Program-made: the position numbers and the translations under genes
The notes under the pieces: generated by a model
Seen by the model: only the letters and a program-made list of their open reading frames with translations
Databases searched by the model: none
Told to the model about the DNA's origin: nothing
DNA from: an uncultured Clostridia bacterium
Lineage (GTDB): Bacteria > Bacillota > Clostridia > Christensenellales > Borkfalkiaceae
Direction: 5' to 3'
Length of the DNA stretch: 23,115 bases
Assembly (NCBI GenBank): GCA_905235815.1
Contig: CAJOMT010000007.1
Coordinates: 1-23,115, forward strand
Shown here: in pieces, positions 14,678 to 21,528 of the stretch
Position numbering within the stretch: position 1 is the stretch's first letter
Layout of the letters: every line of letters begins with the position of its first letter

Positions 14678-17617
14678 ATGCAAGATAAGGTATATTCTCT
14701 CGGCGTTGATATAGGTTCAACGACTGCAAAAGTCGTTTTACTTGACGGTGAAGAAATTAAATATGAAAAATATGAAAGACATAATTCCGCAGTCAGAGAA
14801 AAGACTGCGGAAATTTTGCGTAAAGTTTATGATAAATACGGCGATATAGCGGTAAAGCCGGCTATTTCCGGTTCCGCCGGTTTAGGACTTGCAGAGGCGG
14901 CGAAACTGCCTTTCGTTCAGGAAGTTTATGCGGAGGGAGAAGTCGTAAAACGCAAAGAGCCGGATACCCAATGCGTTATTGAACTCGGCGGAGAGGACGC
15001 AAAGATAATATTTTTCGACGGCGGAACGGACGAGCGAATGAACGGAACTTGTGCCGGAGGAACCGGCGCATTTATCGACCAGATGGCGACGCTATTAAAC
15101 GTTTCGGTCGACGAACTCGACGAATTGAGTCTGAAAGCCAAAAAGATATATCCGATTGCTTCTCGTTGCGGCGTATTTGCAAAGACGGATATACAACCTC
15201 TTTTAAATCAAGGCGCAAAGAAAGAAGACGTTGCGGCAAGTATCTATAAATCGGTAGTTAATCAAACTATAGCGGGACTTGCGAGGGGTAAACGCATAAG
15301 CGGCAAAGTCTTATTTTTGGGCGGTCCCCTCTATTTTTTAAAGGGTTTACAGAAAAGTTTTAAAGAAACGTTGAACCTCGATGATAAGAATGCGATATTT
15401 CCGCCATATTCACGATTTGCCGTTGCGCTCGGAGCGGCGTATTATGCGGAAAAGACGTCGATCGATATAAAATTGTCGAATTTAATTGATAAGATATCAA
15501 ATTCAAGTCATTCCGTTTTAAAAACCGATATAGCGCCTCTCTTTTTAAACGAAGAAGATTATGCGGAGTTTACGGCTCGTCATAATAAGGCGGTAGTAAA
15601 AAAAGCGGATCTGAATTCATACAAAGGTAACGTGTACATAGGTATCGATTGCGGTTCCACGACAACAAAACTTGCCGTAATCGGTGAAGATAAAGAACTT
15701 CTTTACAGTTACTACGGATCAAATCACGGCAATCCGATTGAGATAGTAAAAGCGCAGTTAATCGACATATACAGCCACTTATCTCCCGATTGCAGGATTG
15801 CAGGGAGTGCGGTTACGGGCTACGGCGAGGAACTTATCAAGAACGCATTTAATATAGATGTGGGCGTAGTCGAAACGATAGCGCATTTTACTGCGGCAAA
15901 ATTTTTCAAACAAGACGTCGATTTTATTTTGGATATAGGCGGTCAAGACATAAAATGCTTTAAAATACGTGGCGGCGCCATAGATTCAATAATGCTCAAT
16001 GAGGCGTGTTCATCGGGTTGCGGTTCGTTTTTGGAAACCTTTGCGAAAGCCTTGGGCTATGATATAGCGGAATTTGCAAAACTCGGTTTATATGCAAAGC
16101 ACCCCGTAAATTTGGGGAGCAGATGTACCGTCTTTATGAATTCTTCCGTAAAGCAAGCGCAAAAGGACGGCGCCGGCATAGACGATATTTCCGCAGGACT
16201 TTCTATAAGCGTCGTAAAGAATGCTATTTACAAGGTAATAAGGGCAACTTCCATATCCGAACTCGGCAAAAATATAGTCGTTCAAGGCGGAACTTTCTAT
16301 AACGACGCAGTTTTAAGAGCGTTTGAACGAGAACTTGGTTTTAACGTGATAAGGCCGGATATTGCCGGACTTATGGGCGCATACGGCGCCGCAATCTATT
16401 CGATGAGCGTCAAGGAAAGTCGAATTATAGGGTATGAAGAATTAGAGCATTTCACTCATTCTTCAAAGGGAATACTCTGTAACGGTTGTACAAATCATTG
16501 TCATTTAACAGTGAATACGTTTTCGGGCGGCAAGTCGTTTATCTCGGGCAACAGTTGTGAAAAACCTTTGGCGAGCCGAAGCGGATACAGCACAAATCCC
16601 GACCTATATGTCGATAAACGCGAATATTTTAAATCTTTAAAGCAGAATTTCAGGAGCGATAAAAACTATAAAATAGGCTTGCCTCTGTGTCTCGGCAACT
16701 ACGAATTGATACCACTTTGGTATAATTTGTTCGACAAATTGGGGTTTGAATTGGAAGTTTCTCCCGAATCGAACAGGCAGATATATGAACTCGGTCAGTT
16801 TACGATTCCGTCCGATACCGCTTGCTATCCGGCAAAAATAATGCACGGGCATATACTTAAATTGATACAAGACGGTTGCGACGCAGTGTTCTATCCGTGT
16901 CTGCCGTATAACGTCGACGAAGAATTTACCGACAATCACTATAATTGTCCCGTCGTTGCGTACTATTCGGAACTGCTGCATAGCAACGTAAGCGAAACGG
17001 AAAGCATAGATTTTATGTATCCGTATCTGAATATTAACGATAAAAAAGAACTCTGCATAGAACTGTATCAAATTTTGGGTAAAAAATTCAATATATCCAA
17101 AAAGCAGATAAAAGAGGCCGTAGATTACGGCTTTAACAAGCTTAACGAGTATAGGGAATACGTAGCTAAAAGGGGCGAAGAAGCGGTAAAATATGCCCGT
17201 GAAAACAATATGCGCATATTGATTTTGGCAGGTAGACCTTATCACGTGGACAGCGAAATATGCCACAATATAGATAAACTTGCCCGTTCGCTCGGATTCG
17301 TAGTCGTCAGCGAGGACAGCATTTATCATTTGGCTAAAAATAAGCGAGTAGAAGTTAAAGTATTAAACCAATGGACGTATCATTCGAGATTGTATTTGGC
17401 TGCGCAATATGCGGTAGAGAATAAAGACGTTGAACTCTGCCAACTCGTATCGTTCGGGTGCGGCGTAGACGCAATAACGACGGACGAGGTAAGGCGAATT
17501 CTCGAAGACGGCGGAAAACTTTATACTCAACTGAAAATTGATGAAATAACAAATCTCGGCAGCATAAAGATAAGGCTCAGAAGTCTGCTCGGGGCAATAG
17601 AAGAAAGAGGTTGTTAA
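14678..17617 (+). CDS. Double-ASKHA 2-hydroxyacyl-CoA dehydratase activator, BadF/HgdC-like
   Basis: This 979-residue protein contains two ATPase domains of the BcrAD/BadFG (HgdC) type. Domain 1 (about 5-260) has GVDIGSTTAKVV, ELGGEDAK (102-109) and the iron-sulfur ligand sites NGTCAGGTG (Cys125) and SRCGVF (Cys164). Domain 2 (about 318-577) repeats this with GIDCGSTTTKLAV, DIGGQDIK, NEACSSGCGSF (Cys444, Cys448) and SRCTVF (Cys483). A Cys cluster follows at CNGCTNHC (601-608) with Cys627. The rest (about 664-979) is the DUF2229-type region, with PSDTACYPAK and LAGRPYHVDSEICH. HgdC proteins use ATP to drive an electron into a dehydratase. In many Clostridia this protein and the next are a single chain of about 1400 residues. 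Here they are split. The true substrate is unknown. Confidence 0.9.
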   Translation: MQDKVYSLGVDIGSTTAKVVLLDGEEIKYEKYERHNSAVREKTAEILRKVYDKYGDIAVKPAISGSAGLGLAEAAKLPFVQEVYAEGEVVKRKEPDTQCVIELGGEDAKIIFFDGGTDERMNGTCAGGTGAFIDQMATLLNVSVDELDELSLKAKKIYPIASRCGVFAKTDIQPLLNQGAKKEDVAASIYKSVVNQTIAGLARGKRISGKVLFLGGPLYFLKGLQKSFKETLNLDDKNAIFPPYSRFAVALGAAYYAEKTSIDIKLSNLIDKISNSSHSVLKTDIAPLFLNEEDYAEFTARHNKAVVKKADLNSYKGNVYIGIDCGSTTTKLAVIGEDKELLYSYYGSNHGNPIEIVKAQLIDIYSHLSPDCRIAGSAVTGYGEELIKNAFNIDVGVVETIAHFTAAKFFKQDVDFILDIGGQDIKCFKIRGGAIDSIMLNEACSSGCGSFLETFAKALGYDIAEFAKLGLYAKHPVNLGSRCTVFMNSSVKQAQKDGAGIDDISAGLSISVVKNAIYKVIRATSISELGKNIVVQGGTFYNDAVLRAFERELGFNVIRPDIAGLMGAYGAAIYSMSVKESRIIGYEELEHFTHSSKGILCNGCTNHCHLTVNTFSGGKSFISGNSCEKPLASRSGYSTNPDLYVDKREYFKSLKQNFRSDKNYKIGLPLCLGNYELIPLWYNLFDKLGFELEVSPESNRQIYELGQFTIPSDTACYPAKIMHGHILKLIQDGCDAVFYPCLPYNVDEEFTDNHYNCPVVAYYSELLHSNVSETESIDFMYPYLNINDKKELCIELYQILGKKFNISKKQIKEAVDYGFNKLNEYREYVAKRGEEAVKYARENNMRILILAGRPYHVDSEICHNIDKLARSLGFVVVSEDSIYHLAKNKRVEVKVLNQWTYHSRLYLAAQYAVENKDVELCQLVSFGCGVDAITTDEVRRILEDGGKLYTQLKIDEITNLGSIKIRLRSLLGAIEERGC

Positions 17618-18886
17618 TTGGAAAATCAGAAATATATCCCGTTTACCGAGGATATGAAAAAAGAATATAAAATTTTGATTCCGGATATGTTGCCGATACA
17701 TTTCGGGCTGATTGCGAAGATGATGGAAAAATACGGCTACGATATGGAAGTCTTGAAAAATCACGGAGCGAGCGTTGCGGAAACGGGACTGAAATACGTT
17801 CATAACGATACTTGTTATCCTGCGATATTGGTAATCGGTCAGTTTATAGAGGCGCTTGAAAGCGGAAAGTACGATATACATAAAACCGCATTGATTTATT
17901 TCCAGACGGGTGGCGGTTGCAGAGCAAGTAATTACATATTTCTATTGCGCAAAGCGCTCGAAAAGGCAGGGTACGGGTTTGTACCGGTGATTTCGATAAG
18001 TTTAAACGGACTTGAAAAGCACCCCGGTTTTAAACTTTCGTTCGGCCGAGTAGTCAGAATGTTTTACTGTATCATATACGGAGACATGTTGATGTCGCTT
18101 AAAAATCAGGTTGCGCCTTACGAAAAAAACGTCGGGGACTGCGATAGGGCGATAGAGGAGATAACGGCTTCTCTCGGCGCAAAAGTTGCGAATATGGGAT
18201 TGAGTTTTAGAACCGTCAAAAAAAATTGTCGAAAAATAATAGAGCGATTTAAGTCGATTCCCGTCGAGCAAAAGCCAAAGGTCAAAGTCGGCGTCGTCGG
18301 AGAAATTTACGTCAAATATTCTTCGCTCGGAAATAACGGGCTTGAAAAATTTCTCTTAAAAGAGGATGCGGAACCTGTTGTTCCCGGGCTTCTCGATTTC
18401 TTTTTATATACGTTGTATTCCAAAATTACCGATAGAAAACTGTTCGGATTAAATAAAAGTTTGTACCCGCTTTTCGTGATACTCTATAAATTTTTGCTAA
18501 AAAAGCAGAAAGAATTTATCGCTTTAACGGCAAAAGACGGAAGATTTGACAGCCCGATGCCGTTCAGCGAAGTGAGTAAACTAATTGACGGATACATAAA
18601 CGAAGGCGTAAAAATGGGCGAAGGCTGGCTGTTGACTGCCGAAATGCTCGAACTCAAAGAACGCGGAGTAAAAAATATAATTTGCGCCCAACCGTTCGGC
18701 TGTTTGCCGAACCACATTTGCGGCAAAGGAATGATGAAACCCATAAAGGACAGAAATCCGGATATGAATATAGTCGCAGTAGATTACGATGCGGGCGCAA
18801 CGAAAGTCAACCAAGAAAACAGAATTAAATTGATGCTGGCATGTGCGAGGGATAATTTAGACGGCGAAATAAAAAATGCCATATAA
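17618..18886 (+). CDS. HgdB/D-like 2-hydroxyacyl-CoA dehydratase family protein
   Basis: This 422-residue protein starts with TTG directly after the TAA of the preceding gene, with GAGG about seven bases upstream, so the two are tightly coupled. Its sequence corresponds to the C-terminal part of the large fused activator proteins. After FTEDMKKEYKILIPDMLPIHF come conserved Cys residues at 66 (NDTCYPA) and 101 (TGGGCRASNY) and a late cluster CAQPFGCLPNHICGKG. These are plausible ligands for an iron-sulfur cluster, as in the dehydratase subunits. It probably works in one complex with the upstream protein. No separate catalytic HgdA/HgdB pair or CoA transferase is seen nearby, so the role in a fermentation pathway is not shown. 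Confidence 0.85.
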   Translation: MENQKYIPFTEDMKKEYKILIPDMLPIHFGLIAKMMEKYGYDMEVLKNHGASVAETGLKYVHNDTCYPAILVIGQFIEALESGKYDIHKTALIYFQTGGGCRASNYIFLLRKALEKAGYGFVPVISISLNGLEKHPGFKLSFGRVVRMFYCIIYGDMLMSLKNQVAPYEKNVGDCDRAIEEITASLGAKVANMGLSFRTVKKNCRKIIERFKSIPVEQKPKVKVGVVGEIYVKYSSLGNNGLEKFLLKEDAEPVVPGLLDFFLYTLYSKITDRKLFGLNKSLYPLFVILYKFLLKKQKEFIALTAKDGRFDSPMPFSEVSKLIDGYINEGVKMGEGWLLTAEMLELKERGVKNIICAQPFGCLPNHICGKGMMKPIKDRNPDMNIVAVDYDAGATKVNQENRIKLMLACARDNLDGEIKNAI

Positions 18887-19157
18887 GGTATGTAATCTTA
18901 GGAGTTATTATGAAACCACGCTTTTTTCAAAACATTCCAACAACAGGGCGTACGGCGAGGCTCTTTTTAAGCGTGAGGAATTTACAAAACTTGCCGAAGG
19001 CGTTTCGACAGCCAAAGCGATGATGTTGCTTTCCGAAAAGTACGACGTGGAATTGCCTATAACCAAAGCGGTGTATAACATAATATATTTAGGTTACGAT
19101 CCATTAACGGAACTTTTGAATTTATTTTCGCGAACGACTAAAGGCGAATTTGTATAA
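18876..19157 (+). pseudogene. gpsA: 3' remnant of gpsA (glycerol-3-phosphate dehydrogenase)
   Basis: The 93-residue frame matches the C-terminal quarter of NAD(P)-dependent glycerol-3-phosphate dehydrogenase. SKHSNNRAYGEALF corresponds to the conserved S-x-x-SRNR-x-x-G segment. LAEGVSTAKAMMLLSEKYDVELPITKAVY corresponds to the (V)EG-x-x-T(A)K and (V)E(M)PIT region, and it ends LFSRTTKGEF like the usual R-x-x-K-x-E tail. The Rossmann NAD-binding half and the catalytic Lys are absent in any frame. The frame overlaps the preceding gene by 11 bases and has only a weak ribosome site. It looks like what is left after the activator genes replaced the front of gpsA in a plsY-gpsA pair. A functional small protein is possible but less likely. 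Confidence 0.65.
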
Positions 19158-19211
19158 GTCAAAACAATATCAGATATAACAATTAGTGATAATTAAAAAA
19201 TAATTATTTTA

Positions 19212-19240
19212 TTGACAAAAATTTCAAGTATATGTATAAT
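19212..19240 (+). promoter_or_regulatory. Orphan consensus sigma-A promoter
   Basis: TTGACA (19212-19217) and TATAAT (19235-19240) are exactly 17 bp apart, a perfect match. No + strand protein gene follows before the terminator at 19361-19387. The predicted start is near 19247. Confidence 0.85.
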
Positions 19241-19246
19241 GAAATA

Positions 19247-19391
19247 AATTCGCTTAAGGCGAGTTTAAAACAGTGAAATTGGGGAAACGCCGCAAGTTGT
19301 GCGGCGTTTCCCTTGTCATAGTCAGTACATTTTCTCATCAAATACAAAGATACGTAAAAAGAGGTCGTCGCCTGATGCGACAACCTCATTT
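19247..19391 (+). ncRNA. Candidate small RNA with a 13-bp hairpin
   Basis: Downstream of the orphan promoter are a small hairpin, TCGC with GCGA (near 19249-19261), and a perfect 13-bp stem with arms 19282-19294 and 19300-19312 and loop AGTTG. The bidirectional terminator at 19361-19387, followed by ATTTT, would end the RNA near 19391. The length would be about 145 bases, or about 70 if the 13-bp stem is the 3' end. No motif of 6S RNA, SRP RNA, tmRNA or a known riboswitch was recognised. A frame from GTG 19273 crosses it but has no ribosome binding site. Confidence 0.5.
19361..19387. terminator. Bidirectional terminator after the methionine sulfoxide reductase gene
   Basis: Arms 19361-19371 and 19377-19387 form ten pairs and one C-A mismatch around CTGAT. 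On the minus strand the stem is followed by T5 (complement of 19356-19360), which terminates the reductase gene. On the + strand ATTTT follows, which could end the candidate small RNA. Confidence 0.85.
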
Positions 19392-19428
19392 TGCGTTTAA
19401 ACGGCTTATAGATAGACTTAATCGAATT

Positions 19429-19896
19429 TTAAAGAATAGCTTTTTCTATAATTGACGCACACTCTGTAAACGCCGCTTGCATTTCAGTTGTAAATCCGTT
19501 TACAAAAGGGCAGTCTAAATCGAGTACGCCAAACGTTTCTCCGTTCGGGTAATGCAAGGGAATGACCATTTCCGAGTTACTCTCCGAATCGCAGGCGATA
19601 TGACCTTTAAATTCGTGAACGTTCGGAACGTAAAGCGGTTTATTTTCTTTTACGGCCGTGCCGCAGACGCCTTTGCCGACGGCGATTTTCAAACATGCCG
19701 GCTTTCCCTGAAACGGACCTAAAATGAGTTCGCCGTTTTTCATTATATAAAACCCTGCCCAGTTGAGCGTCGGGGCAAAGCCCTTTATAATAGCGGAAGC
19801 ATTGCTCAAATTGGATATAATATCGAAATTCTTATCCAAAAGTATTTCCATTTGTTTCGGCAATTCGCCGATATTTTGACTGTTTAAATTATACAT
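19429..19896 (-). CDS. msrC: Free methionine-(R)-sulfoxide reductase, GAF type
   Basis: This GAF-domain enzyme reduces free methionine-R-sulfoxide to methionine as part of oxidative-damage repair in the cytoplasm. It has 155 residues from the ATG at 19896. The diagnostic Cys residues lie in PACLKIAVGKGVCGTA and GHIACDSESNSE. Their spacing, 10 then 24 residues, is as I recall it for the E. coli and yeast enzymes. NWAGFYI and GVLDLDCP are family hallmarks. An ATG at 19905 would add three residues, but it overlaps the -10 box. The predicted first transcribed base is at or next to 19896 and no Shine-Dalgarno is present, so the mRNA is probably leaderless. Confidence 0.9.
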   Translation of the reverse strand: MYNLNSQNIGELPKQMEILLDKNFDIISNLSNASAIIKGFAPTLNWAGFYIMKNGELILGPFQGKPACLKIAVGKGVCGTAVKENKPLYVPNVHEFKGHIACDSESNSEMVIPLHYPNGETFGVLDLDCPFVNGFTTEMQAAFTECASIIEKAIL

Positions 19897-19903
19897 ATGA
19901 ATC

Positions 19904-19932
19904 ATTATATCATTCTAACTATATGATGTCAA
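19904..19932 (-). promoter_or_regulatory. Consensus promoter of the reductase gene
   Basis: On the minus strand TTGACA (19932-19927) and TATAAT (19909-19904) are 17 bp apart, a perfect match. The ATG at 19896 lies seven bases after the -10 box. Confidence 0.85.
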
Positions 19933-19941
19933 TCACATCAT
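19923..19941. promoter_or_regulatory. 19-bp dyad over the -35 box of the reductase promoter
   Basis: ATGATGT (19923-19929) and ACATCAT (19935-19941) are perfect seven-base inverted arms with a five-base spacer. The dyad covers the whole -35 box (19927-19932), so a dimeric repressor bound here would block the promoter. The regulator is unknown. Confidence 0.55.
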
Positions 19942-20016
19942 GGTTAAATTGTAATCAATACCGTTTAGGCCACAAAAAAGCAGGGGAAACTCCGTTTTCT
20001 TTTTTTGCTTTTGGGG

Positions 20017-20045
20017 TTGACAAAAAATTTGCAATATATTAAAAT
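20017..20045 (+). promoter_or_regulatory. Sigma-A promoter of the symporter-galactosidase operon
   Basis: TTGACA (20017-20022) and TAAAAT (20040-20045) are 17 bp apart. The predicted start near 20052 is at the beginning of the GGAAGGAGGG sequence, so the Shine-Dalgarno would be at the very 5' end of the RNA. Confidence 0.8.
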
Positions 20046-20052
20046 GGATAGG

Positions 20053-20108
20053 AAGGAGGGCGTTGTCTGATTTAATGCGATAAAAATTGACGGACAACGA
20101 ATAAGAAA
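20053..20108 (+). promoter_or_regulatory. Shine-Dalgarno separated from the start codon by a hairpin
   Basis: AAGGAGG (20053-20059) is followed at once by a 9-bp stem, arms 20061-20069 and 20091-20099 (one G-T), with a 21-base loop. Then come nine bases and the ATG at 20109. No other ribosome site precedes the ATG. If the hairpin folds, the Shine-Dalgarno and start codon come to normal spacing. If it is open, they are about 49 bases apart. Confidence 0.55.
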
Positions 20109-21527
20109 ATGAAGAGATTAACAAAAAAACAGATGGTTATCTTCGCTATCGGTCAGCTCGGCTGGTCGCTACTCAGCGGAATAATCAGCGCATGGCTTGT
20201 AACTTTCTACTTGCCGACCGATACGGATATTAAGGCGGGCGCAATACAGTTTATAACGCCGGGTCTTGTAATTGGCGGAATTTTGACTATACTCGGTCTT
20301 ATCACGGCTGTAAGCCGTATATTCGACGCCATTACCGATCCGCTGATTGCAAGTTTGAGCGACAGAAGTAAGAACAAAAGGGGCAGAAGAATACCGTTTA
20401 TGCAATATGCGGCAATTCCTCTCGCTATCGTAACCGTTCTTTTGTTTTGTCCGCCCGAAAACAGCACGAGCGCTAAAAACGTAGCGTGGCTTTCCGTGTT
20501 TATAATACTTTTCTATATATTTATGACGATGTACTGTACTCCGTACAATGCGCTTATATCCGAATTCGGAAAGACGCAGGAAGACAGAATGTTCATATCC
20601 ACCGCAATTTCGCTCACATTCTTTGTCGGAACTATGCTTGCCTACACGCCTTTCGTGTTTGCGGGAATGTTACAGCACTCTCCCGAAGACTTTAATAAGA
20701 GTTACAGGATATGCTTTATAGTTTTGGCTGTAATTGCAGTCGTTGCAATGCTGCTTCCCACTTTCCTATTAAAGGAAAAGGATTTCGTGGATACCGTTCC
20801 GTCAAAGTCGAATATGTTCAAATCGCTTGCTGCGACGTTTAAAAACAGAGATTTCCGTGTGTTTGCAGGTTCGGACATAATGTATTGGATAGGGCTTACG
20901 CTTTTTCAGACGGGACTTCCGTTCTTTGTAAAAGTTTCGATGGGGTTAGATGCGGGAATGGTAATGGTCTTTATGGGCGGCATGACGGTTTTGTCTGCGG
21001 CACTGTATCCTTTCGTAAACGGATTTGTAAGGAAATTCGGCAAGAAAAAGCTTACCATTTGCGGATTTTTAGGCTTGGCGGTCGCTTACCTTATAACCGC
21101 TATGATAAACGTTATAACGTTTATACCAGGCATTGTTTACGGCGTTATAATTTGTATAGTCGCTGCGTTTCCGATGGCTCTTCTCGGAATTATTCCGCAG
21201 TCTATCGTTGCGGACGTTGCGGAAGCGGATGGCATTGAAACGGGCGAAAACAGAGAGGGTATGTTCTTTGCGGCGAGGACTTTCGCAATGAAATGGGGAC
21301 AGGCGATAGCGTTGCTTATATTCACGTCTTTGTCGATAGTCGGCAATGCGGAGAAAGTAGGGAATGAAATAGTTCCCTCCAAACTCGGACTTATGATAGT
21401 CGCTTTTGTTGCGGTTGCGTTCTGCGTACTTGGCGCAGTGATTCTCGCCTTGTATAACGAAAAGAAAGTTATGAAGACGATAGAAAAGAAACCGCAACAA
21501 GAATTAAAAGAGGAACCGGCAGACTAA
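20109..21527 (+). CDS. GPH-family (MelB-like) sugar:cation symporter
   Basis: This 472-residue membrane protein has about twelve hydrophobic segments and belongs to the glycoside-pentoside-hexuronide (GPH) symporters, which import sugars with Na+ or H+. The family signature in the loop after the second or third helix reads RIFDAITDPLIASLSDRSKNKRGRRIPFM (split here as RIFDAITDPLIASLSD then RSKNKRGRRIPFM, about 76-104). YCTPYNALISEFGKTQEDR follows as the second conserved segment (about 143-161). Its partner gene encodes a GH36 alpha-galactosidase one base downstream, so alpha-galactosides such as melibiose or raffinose are the likely cargo. Translation probably depends on the hairpin described at 20053-20108. 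Confidence 0.92.
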   Translation: MKRLTKKQMVIFAIGQLGWSLLSGIISAWLVTFYLPTDTDIKAGAIQFITPGLVIGGILTILGLITAVSRIFDAITDPLIASLSDRSKNKRGRRIPFMQYAAIPLAIVTVLLFCPPENSTSAKNVAWLSVFIILFYIFMTMYCTPYNALISEFGKTQEDRMFISTAISLTFFVGTMLAYTPFVFAGMLQHSPEDFNKSYRICFIVLAVIAVVAMLLPTFLLKEKDFVDTVPSKSNMFKSLAATFKNRDFRVFAGSDIMYWIGLTLFQTGLPFFVKVSMGLDAGMVMVFMGGMTVLSAALYPFVNGFVRKFGKKKLTICGFLGLAVAYLITAMINVITFIPGIVYGVIICIVAAFPMALLGIIPQSIVADVAEADGIETGENREGMFFAARTFAMKWGQAIALLIFTSLSIVGNAEKVGNEIVPSKLGLMIVAFVAVAFCVLGAVILALYNEKKVMKTIEKKPQQELKEEPAD

Positions 21528-21528
21528 T

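Noticed and set aside
16637..17329. Long minus-strand frame opposite the activator gene
   Set aside because: It is a shadow of a strongly conserved + strand gene, with low-complexity Tyr/Phe/Ile content and no ribosome site.
18910..19023. Short + strand frame with a TAGGAG site, starting MKPRFF
   Set aside because: It is out of frame with the gpsA remnant and encodes a 37-residue basic peptide with no resemblance to known proteins. The gpsA frame carries the homology.
19273..19455. 60-residue + strand frame through the small-RNA region
   Set aside because: It starts at GTG without a ribosome site and runs through two terminator-type stems and into the convergent reductase gene. Its composition (Arg, Lys, Phe) is noise-like.
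19977..20009. A-rich/T-rich inverted repeat with a GGGG-CTCC mini-stem before the symporter promoter
   Set aside because: The stem is only four pairs and the arms are mostly A and T. It may be a relic terminator but cannot be supported.
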